Positions 38,140 to 46,764 of a DNA stretch of 64,000 bases are shown one piece after another. The notes beneath the pieces were generated by a model. It ran no database searches. It saw nothing but the letters and a program-made list of their open reading frames with translations, and was not told where the DNA came from. Origin of the DNA: Thauera sp. K11 (GTDB lineage: Bacteria > Pseudomonadota > Gammaproteobacteria > Burkholderiales > Rhodocyclaceae). The translations under genes and the position numbers were made by a program. Location: assembly GCF_002354895.1 (NCBI RefSeq), contig NZ_CP023439.1:3410001-3474000 (forward strand), given 5' to 3'. The stretch's first letter is position 1, and every line of letters begins with the position of its first letter.

Positions 38140-38835
38140 TCAATTCTCCTTTCGATGGCGGCCGATCCTGTTCTTCAACAGGTAGCTCCCGGCGCCCCCC
38201 GCGACCATGCCGGCCAGCATGGCGGGGTGTGCTCGACGCAGGAGCGGACTGAAGAGGCCGAGCGGGCCGGCATGCGGCCCCAGCTGGGCCAGCGCCCGCT
38301 CGAGGAAATCCGACACCGGCCCGTGGCGGACGTACGCCTGCTGCGGCGGAATGCCGCGCGCGGCGTGGTAGCTTTCCTGCGCCTGCGCATCGGACACCGC
38401 CTGGCGGAAGGCGGGCAGATGGCGCTCGAAGGCGGTCGCCTGCAGGTCCTGCAGCACGCGCCGCGCCTCGGGCTCGGCGACGTTCGCCAGCAGGTAGCCG
38501 TACAGCCGGATCTTGCCGGCCTCGCCGGCCATCGCACGCTCGCAGTTGGCCAGCCACAGCGGCGCCACCGAGGTCTGCTGCGGGAAGGGGTCCAGCGGGC
38601 GCGGAATGCCGAAGCGCTCGCACAGCGCCGCCAGCGCCGCCACCTGCTGCTCCTGCGAGCGCAGCACGTCGGCGAAGGGCGGGCGCGGGCCGAACGCCTC
38701 CACGACGCGGGCATGGAAACTGCGCGCCGCATACTCTTCGTACATCGCGATCCGCACCGCCTGGTGCAGCACGGGGAAGGGCGCGGCGGAATCGATGCGC
38801 CGGCCGCGCAGGATCAGTTCGTCATAGTTCTGCAT
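38140..38835 (-). CDS. Ferritin-like domain protein with C-terminal membrane anchor
   Basis: 231 residues. The first 155 or so read as a four-helix ferritin-like domain with spaced Glu and His (AMYEEYAARSFHARVVEAF, LRSQEQQVAALAALCERF, FERHLPAFRQAV), similar in style to DUF2202 proteins. The end is hydrophobic (HPAMLAGMVAGGAGSYLL) and basic. GGAG lies seven bases before ATG 38835. It overlaps the upstream gene by 14 bp. Binding or oxidation of iron at a membrane is the natural guess. Confidence 0.8.
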   Translation of the reverse strand: MQNYDELILRGRRIDSAAPFPVLHQAVRIAMYEEYAARSFHARVVEAFGPRPPFADVLRSQEQQVAALAALCERFGIPRPLDPFPQQTSVAPLWLANCERAMAGEAGKIRLYGYLLANVAEPEARRVLQDLQATAFERHLPAFRQAVSDAQAQESYHAARGIPPQQAYVRHGPVSDFLERALAQLGPHAGPLGLFSPLLRRAHPAMLAGMVAGGAGSYLLKNRIGRHRKEN

Positions 38836-39163
38836 TGCGGATCTCCCGCCACGCGTCGTGGAGAATGCGCTCGAGGATCTCCGCCGCGCCGGAATCGACG
38901 CCGGCCATGAAATCGCCCCACGCCTGCATCGGGATCACGTCGGGGTCGTAGCGCACGGTGCATGAGCGTGCGAGCAGGTTGAGCTGCACTGCATGCACGC
39001 CGGGGATGCGGTCGAGGATGTCCTGGAAGGCCCGCACGCGCCTGTCGGGCAGCTCGAAGGCCGCCTCTTGCGGCTCCAGCTTGAGCCTCACGCGGCCGCG
39101 GATGTGATGCGCGATGCGCACGCCCGCGAGGCCGCCACGCAGTTCGTCAAAGCCAGGCGCCAT
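38822..39163 (-). CDS. Cys-less HMA-like protein, first gene of the fez/feo run
   Basis: 113 residues with an HMA-like core lacking CxxC (AHHIRGRVRLKLEPQ, then FQDILDRIPGVHAVQLNLLA, then CTVRYDPD) and a helical tail. GGAG precedes ATG 39163. It resembles the protein at 30382-30813 and the N-terminus of the ATPase. It is the first gene after the FNR-type promoter and overlaps the ferritin-like gene. Confidence 0.8.
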   Translation of the reverse strand: MAPGFDELRGGLAGVRIAHHIRGRVRLKLEPQEAAFELPDRRVRAFQDILDRIPGVHAVQLNLLARSCTVRYDPDVIPMQAWGDFMAGVDSGAAEILERILHDAWREIRNAEL

Positions 39164-39376
39164 CCGCCTCTCCCCACCTACGGAACGGGAGCGACTGCAG
39201 GCCGCCCCGGTGACGACGGCGCCCTTCAGGCGCCCCCATGGCGGGAAACTCCCCGCCCGGTACCTGGCTTGCCGTTCCACGGCTGGCTACGCGAACCGCC
39301 CGAACGAGAAACCGCGCCATCCGCCGCCTGCGGTGCAGGCCGGCGAGAGACATCCGGTTCGTCGGGAATCGTCTGC

Positions 39377-39418
39377 AACATATACCCATACGGCCACCCA
39401 TGCTCTGATATCGATCAA
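39377..39418 (-). promoter_or_regulatory. Class II FNR-type promoter of the fez/feo run
   Basis: On the minus strand an FNR box (TTGAT-N4-ATCAG, one change from consensus) covers 39418-39405 and TATGTT covers 39382-39377. The box centre is 41.5 bases from the predicted start at about 39370, the textbook position for FNR activation. The leader to ATG 39163 is about 205 bases. Confidence 0.7.
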
Positions 39419-39440
39419 CTTCCCGCAGGCTGCCGGCGCA

Positions 39441-40532
39441 TCATCCCCTGCCGGCATCCGCATGGTTGTCGAGCGCGACGCCGAAATGCCAGCGGGCCAG
39501 CGTCGGCGCTCCGCCCCCGGCCGGCGCCACCCGCCACACGTCGCCGCCATCGCCGGTGGCCAGCAGCACATCGCCCTCGGGCAGCAGCGCGCACACCCGC
39601 GGCGTGGGCAGCACCGCGAGGGGCCGGCCGTCCCGCGCCCACAGCGCGGTGACGCCGGCGCGCGTGCAGCTCACCGCGAAACCGCCGCCCACCGCGGCGA
39701 CATCGCCGGCGTAGGTGCCGCAGGCGGCGAGCAGGGCGTCGTCGGCCTCGCCGTAGCGCAGCCGCTCGCCGTCGAGCAGGGCGAACAGCGGTCTCGGCTC
39801 GCGCCCTTCGTTCTGCAGCGCGACGCCGACGGTGCCGTCGGCGGCCTGGGCGACGTGGCGCACGCTCATGAAGGCATCCGGCAGCCGGTGCTGCGACAGC
39901 AGCCGCCCGCCGGCCGGATCGAGCAGCGCCAGCGACGGGTCCATGCTGTCGAGATTGCGCTTGACGCGCCCGGTCTCGGGCAGCGTCAGGATGCCGCCGT
40001 TGGCCACCGCGAGCCGGCCGTCGGCGAGCAGCGCGACCGCATGCGGGCCGATCCCGCCCACCTCCCACAACGCAATCTGTTCCAGCGTGCGTGCGTCATG
40101 GACACCGAGCCGGCCGTCGCCGCTGTCGAGATCGGTGGCGGTGGCGAAGAGCAGGCGAGCGTCGCGGCTGAAGGCGAAATGCCCCTCGAAGCGGATGTCG
40201 TCGTCGGCGTCGAAGCGCGCCAGTTCCCGCCCGCTCGCCACATGCCAGCGGACCAGGAAGCTGCCCGGCCGCCGCGCCGCGACCACCGCGCTGCCGTCGC
40301 TGGCCGGGTGCCAGGCGATGTCGTGGCCGCGCGCGGGCAGCGCCAGGGCAGAACTCGCGGCATGCGGGCGGCCGGCATGGAAGGCGGACGGCCGTTCGGC
40401 CGAATCGCTCCAGCAGGTCAAGAGCCTGGGCGCGGATTGCGCCACGGCCGCACGCAGCGGCGGCGCGGCGAGCAGCAGGCCGGCGGCGGGCACGGCCGCC
40501 AGCAGCCGGCGGCGCAGCGGATCAGTCGCCAT
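39441..40532 (-). CDS. DUF1513 family periplasmic protein
   Basis: A 363-residue protein with a Tat-like leader (DPLRRRLLAAVPAAGLLLAA) and a beta-propeller-like body (SAVVAARRPGSFLVRWHVAS, HFAFSRDARLLFATATD, VGGIGPHAVALLADGRLAVA). DUF1513 proteins are commonly encoded with imelysin-type and di-heme proteins in iron-regulated loci; their function is unknown. It overlaps the imelysin gene by 11 bp and ends the operon. Confidence 0.88.
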   Translation of the reverse strand: MATDPLRRRLLAAVPAAGLLLAAPPLRAAVAQSAPRLLTCWSDSAERPSAFHAGRPHAASSALALPARGHDIAWHPASDGSAVVAARRPGSFLVRWHVASGRELARFDADDDIRFEGHFAFSRDARLLFATATDLDSGDGRLGVHDARTLEQIALWEVGGIGPHAVALLADGRLAVANGGILTLPETGRVKRNLDSMDPSLALLDPAGGRLLSQHRLPDAFMSVRHVAQAADGTVGVALQNEGREPRPLFALLDGERLRYGEADDALLAACGTYAGDVAAVGGGFAVSCTRAGVTALWARDGRPLAVLPTPRVCALLPEGDVLLATGDGGDVWRVAPAGGGAPTLARWHFGVALDNHADAGRG

Positions 40533-41547
40533 CGTTGTCTCCGAAGCCGATCGACACTTTCAGCGCACCGGCGACGTCGTTGCCGAGCACCGCCTGCAGC
40601 CGGCCCAGCGCATCGATGGCGGTGGCCGCTGCCGCACGCCCGCGGGCGGAGGCGAGATCGTCCGGCAGCGCGGCGAGCGCGCCCTCGGCCGCCGCCACGC
40701 GGGCATCGACCCGCCCGGCCAGTTCCAGCAGGCCGCGTCCGCGCAGCACGGCGGTGAGCCCGTACGCCTGCCCGGCACCCTGCAGGCCGGCGCGCACGCC
40801 GGCGAAGTAGGCCGCCAGGTGCGCGCGCGTCCGGCCGCTGCGCCAGGCATCAAGCTCGGGCGCGGCATTCTTGGCGCGCAGCGGCTTTTCCAGGTATTTG
40901 AGGCGCAGGGTGTCGATGCTGCCGATGAGGATGTTCACCCCATCGGTCAGCATGCGCGCCTGCTCTTCGTCTCCGGCATCGGGCACTGCCTGCGCCCACG
41001 CCGGCCACGCTTCGGCCACCGGGCGGACGGTGTCGGCCACGTCGCGCGCCACCCATTCCGCGTAGGCGCAGGCCCTGGCGTCGGTGGCGAGCGCGGCGCG
41101 GCCGCGGTCGAACAACAGGTATTCCAGCGCCGGCAGGCCGCGTGCGGTGGTGCCGACGCGCGCGGCCGCATCCGGGCTGAAGCCGGCGGCGGTGGTTTCG
41201 ATCTGCGCCGGCCGCGTGGGCCAGAAGTCGACGCGGCGCAGCAACCGGCTGTCCATCGCCGGCCCCAGCGGCAGCGCCGCCACGCGGCGCAGCGCCAGCG
41301 CGGCCTCCTCCCATTGCCGGCGCGCCTGGGCGGTGGCGGCCGCGTCGCGCCGTTCGCACGATTCGTGCACCGCGTCGGCGAGCGCCTGCGAGCTTGCGGA
41401 CAGATCGGCATACGCCGGCTGCAGGTAACCGCGGGCGAGACCCTCCATCCACTGCGCGGGCGCCACCACCGGTGCCGGCGGCGCGGCGTAGGCGCAGGCC
41501 GCGCCCAGCGCCAGGACGGGAACGATGCACAGGCAGCGCAGCTTCAT
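40522..41547 (-). CDS. Imelysin family (M75) periplasmic protein
   Basis: A 341-residue exported helical protein with a signal peptide (MKLRCLCIVPVLALGAACAY). The imelysin pattern includes RRVDFWPTRPAQIETTAAG, the conserved GLPALEYLLFDRG (GxxxxE variant of the GxHxxE site) and TLRLKYLEKPLRAKNA. Imelysins bind iron in the periplasm and resemble EfeO. ATG 41547 shares one base with the stop of the di-heme gene. It is the second imelysin of this operon and is diverged from the first. Confidence 0.88.
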   Translation of the reverse strand: MKLRCLCIVPVLALGAACAYAAPPAPVVAPAQWMEGLARGYLQPAYADLSASSQALADAVHESCERRDAAATAQARRQWEEAALALRRVAALPLGPAMDSRLLRRVDFWPTRPAQIETTAAGFSPDAAARVGTTARGLPALEYLLFDRGRAALATDARACAYAEWVARDVADTVRPVAEAWPAWAQAVPDAGDEEQARMLTDGVNILIGSIDTLRLKYLEKPLRAKNAAPELDAWRSGRTRAHLAAYFAGVRAGLQGAGQAYGLTAVLRGRGLLELAGRVDARVAAAEGALAALPDDLASARGRAAAATAIDALGRLQAVLGNDVAGALKVSIGFGDNDGD

Positions 41548-42992
41548 CACAGCGACTCCAGGAAACGGATCAGGGCAGCACGCCCGGCCTTCGGCATGTC
41601 CAGCACGGCCTGCTTCGCCGCCTCCGCCTCGCCGCCGTGCCACAGCACGGCTTCCATCAGGTTGCGCGCGCGGCCGTCGTGCAGGAAGAAGGTATGGCCG
41701 TTGACCGTCTTCACCAGGCCGAGCCCCCACAGCGGCGGCGTGCGCCATTCCCGGCCGTCGGCGGCGAAGTCCGGGCGGTGGTCGGCCAGCCCCTCGCCCA
41801 TGTCGTGCAGCAGCAGGTCGGTGTAGGGGTAGATGGTCTGGCGGGACAGTTCCGGCAGGCCGGGGACGTCGCCGGTGACGTGGCGCGGCACGTGGCAAGC
41901 GGCACAGCCGGCGGCGTGGAACAGCCCCTTGCCCTGCAGTACCTGCGCGTCGCGCGGGTCGCGGCGCGCCGGCACGGCGAGCGTGGTGGTGTAGAAGACG
42001 GTGCGTTCGAAGGCGCGGTCGTCCAGGTCGACGGTGGGTTCCCCGCGCCCGCTGCGCCACGCCGCCTCGCGCTGCTGGCGCTCGCGGCAGTCGGTCTGCG
42101 CGGCGGTGCATTCCTCGTGCGGGAACATCGACGAGGTGATGCCCATGTCGCCGTTGAAGGCACCGCCCGTCTGGTGGGCGACGCTGCCCACGTTGGCCTT
42201 CCAGCCGAAGCGGCCGATCACCCAGTCCTGGCGCGATGCGTCCCACACGCGGTTGGGGCGGCCGGACACGCCCTGCCCGGCCGCGGCCTGGCGCTCGGCG
42301 ATCGCCAGCAGGCCGGCCTCGGGAATCGCTTCGAGCAGTCCGAGCCCGATCACCTGCGGCGCGATGCGCGGCGACATCAGCGTGCCGGGGTGCAGCGGAC
42401 CGTAGGCGAGGTTGCGCAGCCGGTAGGCCGGGCGGCGCAGGCGGTAGCGCGTGCCGTCTGCGAAGCGGCCCGGCTGCTCGGTGTATTCGATGACGACCTC
42501 GGCCTCGGGCTTGATGCCGGCGATGGCGGCGTTGTTCAACTGGCCGCCGTAGGCCGGCTCGGGGATCACGCCGTCCTTGCCGGTGTCCTGGCCCGGCGCC
42601 GCCGGGATGGACAGCCGCAGCAGCAGGCCGACGGGCTGTTCGGTGCTGGCGCCCGCCTTCACCGCGGGCGGCGCGGCGCGCCCGTCCATGGCGTGGCAGC
42701 CGGCACAGGAACGGGTGATGAAATGCGGCCCGAGCCCGTCGCGCCCGGTGGTGGAGGCCGGCGCCTCGACCCAGTTCTTCTTGAAGAAGGAGTTGCCGAT
42801 GAAGAATGCCGTCTGCCGCTCGACCGACAGGTTGGCGGCGGGATAGGAAAAGGCGTTGCGCCCGAAATCGTTGACGGTGGTGTCGCCGCCGGCGAGTTCC
42901 TCGCCGGGCTCGTAGCCGGGCAGCGGCGCGGCGCCGGTCAAACAAAACGCGGCGCCCGCGAGCGCCGCAACCTGAAGCAGTCTGGAACCCAT
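41547..42992 (-). CDS. Di-heme oxidoreductase (DUF1111, thiol oxidoreductase-like)
   Basis: A 481-residue exported cytochrome with two heme c sites, CAGCH (about residue 95) and CAACH (about 350), and a C-terminal segment typical of the family (TPPLWGLGLVKTVNGHTFFL, HDGRARNLMEAVLWHGGEAE). It resembles MauG/CcpA relatives found with imelysin genes. A role in oxidising or reducing iron on the periplasmic imelysins is a reasonable inference. The 100-bp gap upstream contains an inverted repeat that may modulate expression. Confidence 0.92.
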   Translation of the reverse strand: MGSRLLQVAALAGAAFCLTGAAPLPGYEPGEELAGGDTTVNDFGRNAFSYPAANLSVERQTAFFIGNSFFKKNWVEAPASTTGRDGLGPHFITRSCAGCHAMDGRAAPPAVKAGASTEQPVGLLLRLSIPAAPGQDTGKDGVIPEPAYGGQLNNAAIAGIKPEAEVVIEYTEQPGRFADGTRYRLRRPAYRLRNLAYGPLHPGTLMSPRIAPQVIGLGLLEAIPEAGLLAIAERQAAAGQGVSGRPNRVWDASRQDWVIGRFGWKANVGSVAHQTGGAFNGDMGITSSMFPHEECTAAQTDCRERQQREAAWRSGRGEPTVDLDDRAFERTVFYTTTLAVPARRDPRDAQVLQGKGLFHAAGCAACHVPRHVTGDVPGLPELSRQTIYPYTDLLLHDMGEGLADHRPDFAADGREWRTPPLWGLGLVKTVNGHTFFLHDGRARNLMEAVLWHGGEAEAAKQAVLDMPKAGRAALIRFLESL

Positions 42993-43092
42993 GGCGGGTC
43001 GTTCTCCCGATCGATCGAAACGGGCGGCAGCGGGAAGGCCGGAACGGCGAAGCAGAACGCTCCGCCCGCCCGGCCCCGGCAGCCGCCCCGCC

Positions 43093-44241
43093 TTATTCCG
43101 GCAGGGCCGTGTTCAGGCGCTTGATGCCGAGCACGCGCGCCGCCTCGACGAGGCTTTCGGTCTGCGCCTTCAGCGCCACCACGGTCGCCTCGACCTTGAG
43201 CCGGCCCGGATTGCCGGCGAGGATCGCCTGGTCGAAGGGCGCCGGCACCGCCTGCGCGGCCTGCACGCTGACATCCATCTGCGCATCCACCTTGTCCGCC
43301 ACCGCCTTGTCCCTGGCGGCGACCAGGTCGCGCAGCGACGGCCCGGCAAGGCGGCTGCCGTCGGCGCGCAGGAATTCGCCGCGCCACACGTTGCGAATGC
43401 CGGTGGCGTTGGCGACGATGTCGCGGTGGGTGTTGTCCGAGAAGCACGAATGCTCGTCTTCCTGGCTCTGCGAATCGAGCGCCACTTCCATGCGCTCGCC
43501 GGCCAGTTCGGCGCGGCTGAGGATGCCCAGCGCCGAGATCACCTTGGCGAGACTGGCCGGCTGCTTCACGAAGCCGGCGCGGTAGTTCTTCGCCTGCGGC
43601 GCCCACGCCTTCTCCAGCGCGGCGAGATCGGAAACCAGCAGGTCGGTGACGACCTTCAGGTACTGCCGGCGGCGGTCGGCGTTGGGCGCCGAGCCGTCCA
43701 CGAAATCGGTGTAGACACGCTTGCCGGGGCCGTCGGCGCTGAGGTCCTGCCCCCACAGCAGGAATTCGATGGCATGCCAGCCGGTGGCGATGTTCTCTTC
43801 GCCGCCCTTCTCGTTCAGGCCGGACAGCGTACGCGCGTCGAGGCGGATCTTGCGCTTGTTGACGATGCCGGCATCGGCATGGCCCTGCACGGAATCCACG
43901 TAGGCTTCGTCCATCGGCCAGCCGTTGATGCGGCCTTCGGGGCCGTCCTTGCCGTCGATCGGGCCGCCATAGAAGCGGAAGGCCTCGGTCTGGCCATACC
44001 ATTCGCGCGCCGCCAGCCACGCCTTGCGCGCCTCGTCGAGGCCGGCCTCGCCCGGCGCGGCGACGAAGGCGTCCACCGCGGCCTGCAGCCTGCGCGCCGC
44101 GGCCGCACTGTCGGCATAGCTCGCATGCACCAGTTCGCCATAGTGTGCCAGCACGTCGGTGACGGCCGGCCCCTTGTCGGCCCATGCAGGAAAGGCGCAA
44201 GCGGCGGCGAGCGCGCCGGCCGCGATGAACTTCAGACGCAT
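43093..44241 (-). CDS. Imelysin family iron-regulated protein (IrpA-like)
   Basis: 382 residues with a signal peptide (FIAAGALAAACAFPAWADKG). Imelysin landmarks are WYGQTEAFRFYGGPIDGKDG, the GxHxxE motif in GWHAIEFLLWGQD, and DEHSCFSDNTHRDIVANATG. These match the IrpA branch, known to be iron-regulated in cyanobacteria and other bacteria. It follows the OM barrel gene by 66 bp and precedes the di-heme gene. Confidence 0.94.
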   Translation of the reverse strand: MRLKFIAAGALAAACAFPAWADKGPAVTDVLAHYGELVHASYADSAAAARRLQAAVDAFVAAPGEAGLDEARKAWLAAREWYGQTEAFRFYGGPIDGKDGPEGRINGWPMDEAYVDSVQGHADAGIVNKRKIRLDARTLSGLNEKGGEENIATGWHAIEFLLWGQDLSADGPGKRVYTDFVDGSAPNADRRRQYLKVVTDLLVSDLAALEKAWAPQAKNYRAGFVKQPASLAKVISALGILSRAELAGERMEVALDSQSQEDEHSCFSDNTHRDIVANATGIRNVWRGEFLRADGSRLAGPSLRDLVAARDKAVADKVDAQMDVSVQAAQAVPAPFDQAILAGNPGRLKVEATVVALKAQTESLVEAARVLGIKRLNTALPE

Positions 44242-44307
44242 CGATGCTTCTCCCAGATGAATACGCCGGAGCGCCGCCGCGACGCGCGGCCGGCCGCCCC
44301 GGCCAGG

Positions 44308-44997
44308 TCAAAATTCCCAGGCAACGCCCACGTTGGCGATGTTGCGGTCGTTGCCGCGCCCCACCGCGCCGGAGATCTTCAGCCCCTCGGCGATCTCGTA
44401 GCGCAGGCCGATCTGGCGGTCCGGCCGCGCGTGCTGCGCGCCGAAGGTTTCCACCGTGACGTGCAACTGCTCGGTCAGCGGCACGTCCAGGCCGACGCCC
44501 CACACGTTGGCGGCGTCGCCGTCGTCGTCCGCATCCACCCATTCGCGCCCGAGGTTGACGTGCAGCAGCGGGCCCGCTTCGAAGGACCATGTGAACAGGC
44601 CGGTGAGCGCCTGCCCATGCGCCGATGCGTCGCCGAGCACGCGCTCGTTGATGTACTCGTACTTCAACCCCGCAGAGAGGCCGACGTCCGACTTCAGCGG
44701 CACCCACTTGACCACCGCGCCCAGCGCGCGGATGGTCTCGGTGTGCGCGGGCTCGTGGTCGCGCGCCCGGCCGAAGTCGAATTCCAGTTCCAGATCGTCG
44801 ATCGGCGCGTAGCCCACCGCCCCCTCGAAGCCGCGGACCTTGCCGTCCTTGGCCCAGCCGAACTCCACTTTCGCGCCGCCGCGGTCCAGCGTTCCGGCGT
44901 CATCCACCGCCATCGGCCGCTCGGCCCGGGCGAAGCCGGCATATGCCAACAATATCGACACCATCAGCGCGTTGCGCATCATCCCCTTGCAGTACAT
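44308..44997 (-). CDS. Outer-membrane beta-barrel protein, first gene of the imelysin operon
   Basis: 229 residues with a signal peptide (MVSILLAYAGFARAERP), amphipathic strands and a terminal VAWEF. It has no plug domain, so it is a small porin-like barrel, possibly the outer-membrane entry for the iron that the imelysins handle. ATG 44997 has GGGAG six to seven bases upstream. A perfect 7-5-7 palindrome (Fur box) lies 114 bp upstream. Confidence 0.78.
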   Translation of the reverse strand: MYCKGMMRNALMVSILLAYAGFARAERPMAVDDAGTLDRGGAKVEFGWAKDGKVRGFEGAVGYAPIDDLELEFDFGRARDHEPAHTETIRALGAVVKWVPLKSDVGLSAGLKYEYINERVLGDASAHGQALTGLFTWSFEAGPLLHVNLGREWVDADDDGDAANVWGVGLDVPLTEQLHVTVETFGAQHARPDRQIGLRYEIAEGLKISGAVGRGNDRNIANVGVAWEF

Positions 44998-45108
44998 CGT
45001 CAGCTCCCTGAGTCGTTTTGTGCGTTCTGACACCTACAGGCGGGTGCCTCTGCACCAACGACACCGGGCAGCCGGTTGCGCGGCACGGTCTGCTGGGGAA
45101 GGCACCCA

Positions 45109-45408
45109 CTAATGCGACTGACTCGCATTCGCGGTCATCGTAGCGCAGGACAGCAGGGCATACTTTTGCCATTCGTCAACAAGTCTGCTTGCGCAGTCGC
45201 GCAGGCAATCGCCGAACCGGGCATCGCCTTCTATGATCTGCAGATGGTCGACGATGGCGCGCGCCAGCGCCGGCGATTGCCGGGCCGGAAAGCGCGACAG
45301 CAGGTAGAGCACGGCGGCGACGGCCAGCTCGGGCTGGCAGTCGTACTGCGGGCCGTCGGCAGGCCGCGCCGCCGCGGCCTCCGGTTCGTGGCGGGCAGCC
45401 GGGTTCAC
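45109..45408 (-). CDS. Small helical protein, third gene of the S4-paralogue operon
   Basis: 99 residues, mostly helical (AVAAVLYLLSRFPARQSPAL, ARAIVDHLQIIEGDARFGDC). The start GTG 45408 overlaps the S4 stop (GTGA). Its pattern of leading short helices, a Cys, and paired Asp/Arg resembles the 69-residue protein at the head of the operon, as if both belong to one family. No known domain is recognised. Confidence 0.78.
   Translation of the reverse strand: MNPAARHEPEAAAARPADGPQYDCQPELAVAAVLYLLSRFPARQSPALARAIVDHLQIIEGDARFGDCLRDCASRLVDEWQKYALLSCATMTANASQSH
45111..45129 (-). promoter_or_regulatory. Perfect 7-5-7 palindrome, putative Fur box of the imelysin operon
   Basis: AATGCGACTGACTCGCATT is a perfect inverted repeat of AATGCGA around five bases. 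It overlaps the last codons of the small gene at 45109-45408 and lies 114 bp before the barrel gene it probably controls. Confidence 0.68.
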
Positions 45409-46016
45409 AGCCGCACCGCGTAGTATTCGACGACGTGCTGGACCTCGATCGGGAACGGCACTTCGTCCGCCGCCGGCATGCGGGTGACGGTGGCCGCGCA
45501 GCCGGCCTCGTCGAAGTTCAGCCACTCCGGGCGCGCCAGCGCCGGTTCGGCGAGCGACTCGGCGGCCATCGGAATCTTCCGCCCCGTGTCGGTCAGCGCG
45601 ATGCGGTCCCCCGCACGCACGCGGATCGACGGGATGTTCACCGCCCTGCCGTTCAGCAGCACGTGCTTGTGGCGCACCAGTTGGCGGGCGGCCACGGCGG
45701 TGGGCGCGAAGCCCGCCCGGAACACGAAGTTGTCCAGACGTCGCTCGAGCAGTTCGAGCAGCTTCTCGCCGGTCGGCTCCTTGGCCCGCTTGGCTTCGCG
45801 GAACAGGCGCTGGATCTGGCTTTCGGTCAGGCCGTAGTTGAAGCGCAGCTTCTGCTTTTCGATCAGTTGCACGCCGAAGCCCGACTTGCGCTTGGGTTTC
45901 TGGCCGTGCTGGCCGGGCGGATAGTTGCGCTCGCCGAGCGCCTTGCGCGACAGGCCGGGCAGTTCCGTGCCGAGGGCACGCATCACTTTCAGGCGGGGGC
46001 CGGTGTAACGGGACAC
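45405..46016 (-). CDS. rpsD: Ribosomal protein S4 paralogue
   Basis: A 203-residue S4 (uS4) protein. The N-terminus (SRYTGPRLKVMRALGTELPG) and the S4 RNA-binding domain (about 94-155, RRLDNFVFRAGFAPTAVAAR) are intact. It lacks the zinc-binding cysteines of C-plus S4 and is not in an alpha-operon context (no rpsK or rpoA nearby), so it is probably a second, accessory copy. AAGGAGAA precedes GTG 46016. A Fur-like box heads the operon, implying the copy is used under iron limitation. Confidence 0.9.
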   Translation of the reverse strand: MSRYTGPRLKVMRALGTELPGLSRKALGERNYPPGQHGQKPKRKSGFGVQLIEKQKLRFNYGLTESQIQRLFREAKRAKEPTGEKLLELLERRLDNFVFRAGFAPTAVAARQLVRHKHVLLNGRAVNIPSIRVRAGDRIALTDTGRKIPMAAESLAEPALARPEWLNFDEAGCAATVTRMPAADEVPFPIEVQHVVEYYAVRL

Positions 46017-46137
46017 TGGGTTCTCCTTCGATCGGATCGGGTTTGTACGGATGGCGGATGCGGCAACGCAGGCGCGCGGACGGCGCAGCCGGAGCCGGCA
46101 CCGAAGCGCCAGGCCGCCGCGCCGCGGTTTTCTTTCG

Positions 46138-46347
46138 CTACTGGCAATGCCGGTTCGAGATCGCCTGGTCCAGCAGTTCGCATGACGCGGCCAGGTCCCG
46201 GTCCAGTGCGCTGGCATCGAGCCGATGCAGCAGCAGCCGCGCCTGCTGCGCGGCTCGGGGACAACCGGTGTTCAGATAGCTCGACACGTGCGCGAGCACG
46301 CCTGCGAGCATGACGGCGCATTCGGGGCCGGGTTGCGTGGCGGACAC
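46138..46347 (-). CDS. Small helical protein at the head of the S4-paralogue operon
   Basis: 69 residues (ECAVMLAGVLAHVSSYLNTG, then ARLLLHRLDASALDRDLAAS) ending NRHCQ. GTG 46347 has AGGAG seven bases upstream. No known family; the similarity in size and pattern to the protein two genes downstream suggests relation. It lies 24 bp after the Fur-like palindrome. Confidence 0.7.
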   Translation of the reverse strand: MSATQPGPECAVMLAGVLAHVSSYLNTGCPRAAQQARLLLHRLDASALDRDLAASCELLDQAISNRHCQ

Positions 46348-46370
46348 GGCGGGCTCCTGACTTATTTGCG

Positions 46371-46389
46371 AACGATTCTCATAATCGTT
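46371..46389 (-). promoter_or_regulatory. Putative Fur box of the S4-paralogue operon
   Basis: AACGATTCTCATAATCGTT is a perfect 7-bp inverted repeat around five bases, AT-richer than its surroundings, followed by TCTCATCG, which adds a partial third half-site. It lies 24 bp upstream of the first gene. Confidence 0.7.
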
Positions 46390-46437
46390 CTCATCGATCC
46401 CGAAGTCAAGCCCCTGCGCGGCGCAGCGCGCCCTCGC

Positions 46438-46764
46438 CTACCAGCCCAGGCCCTTGCGCAGCGCGATCAGCACGCCCATGCCGAGGATGAACGGCAGCCA
46501 CGGGTTGCGCGTGCGCAGGGCGATCGCCACCACGACCACCGCCGCCAGCAGCTTGGGATTAAAGGGCACGAACCGTTCCCCTTCGAGCAGCACGTCGGGC
46601 ACCACCAGCGCCGCCAGCGCGGCCGCCGGGGCGTAGCGCAGCGCGCGCTGCACCAGGGGCGGCAGGCGCCCGCGCTCGCCGATCAGGATGAAGCTGCCGC
46701 GCGTGAGCATGGTCGTCAGCGACAGCAGTCCGAAGGTGATCCACAGCCACACGTCTTCCATCAT
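46438..46764 (-). CDS. azlD: AzlD, small subunit of branched-chain amino-acid exporter
   Basis: 108 residues with four hydrophobic helices; pairs with AzlC to export branched-chain or related amino acids. Family pattern: TRGSFILIGERGRLPPLVQR and ALRYAPAAALAALVVPD. ATG 46764 overlaps the azlC stop. Confidence 0.9.
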   Translation of the reverse strand: MMEDVWLWITFGLLSLTTMLTRGSFILIGERGRLPPLVQRALRYAPAAALAALVVPDVLLEGERFVPFNPKLLAAVVVVAIALRTRNPWLPFILGMGVLIALRKGLGW

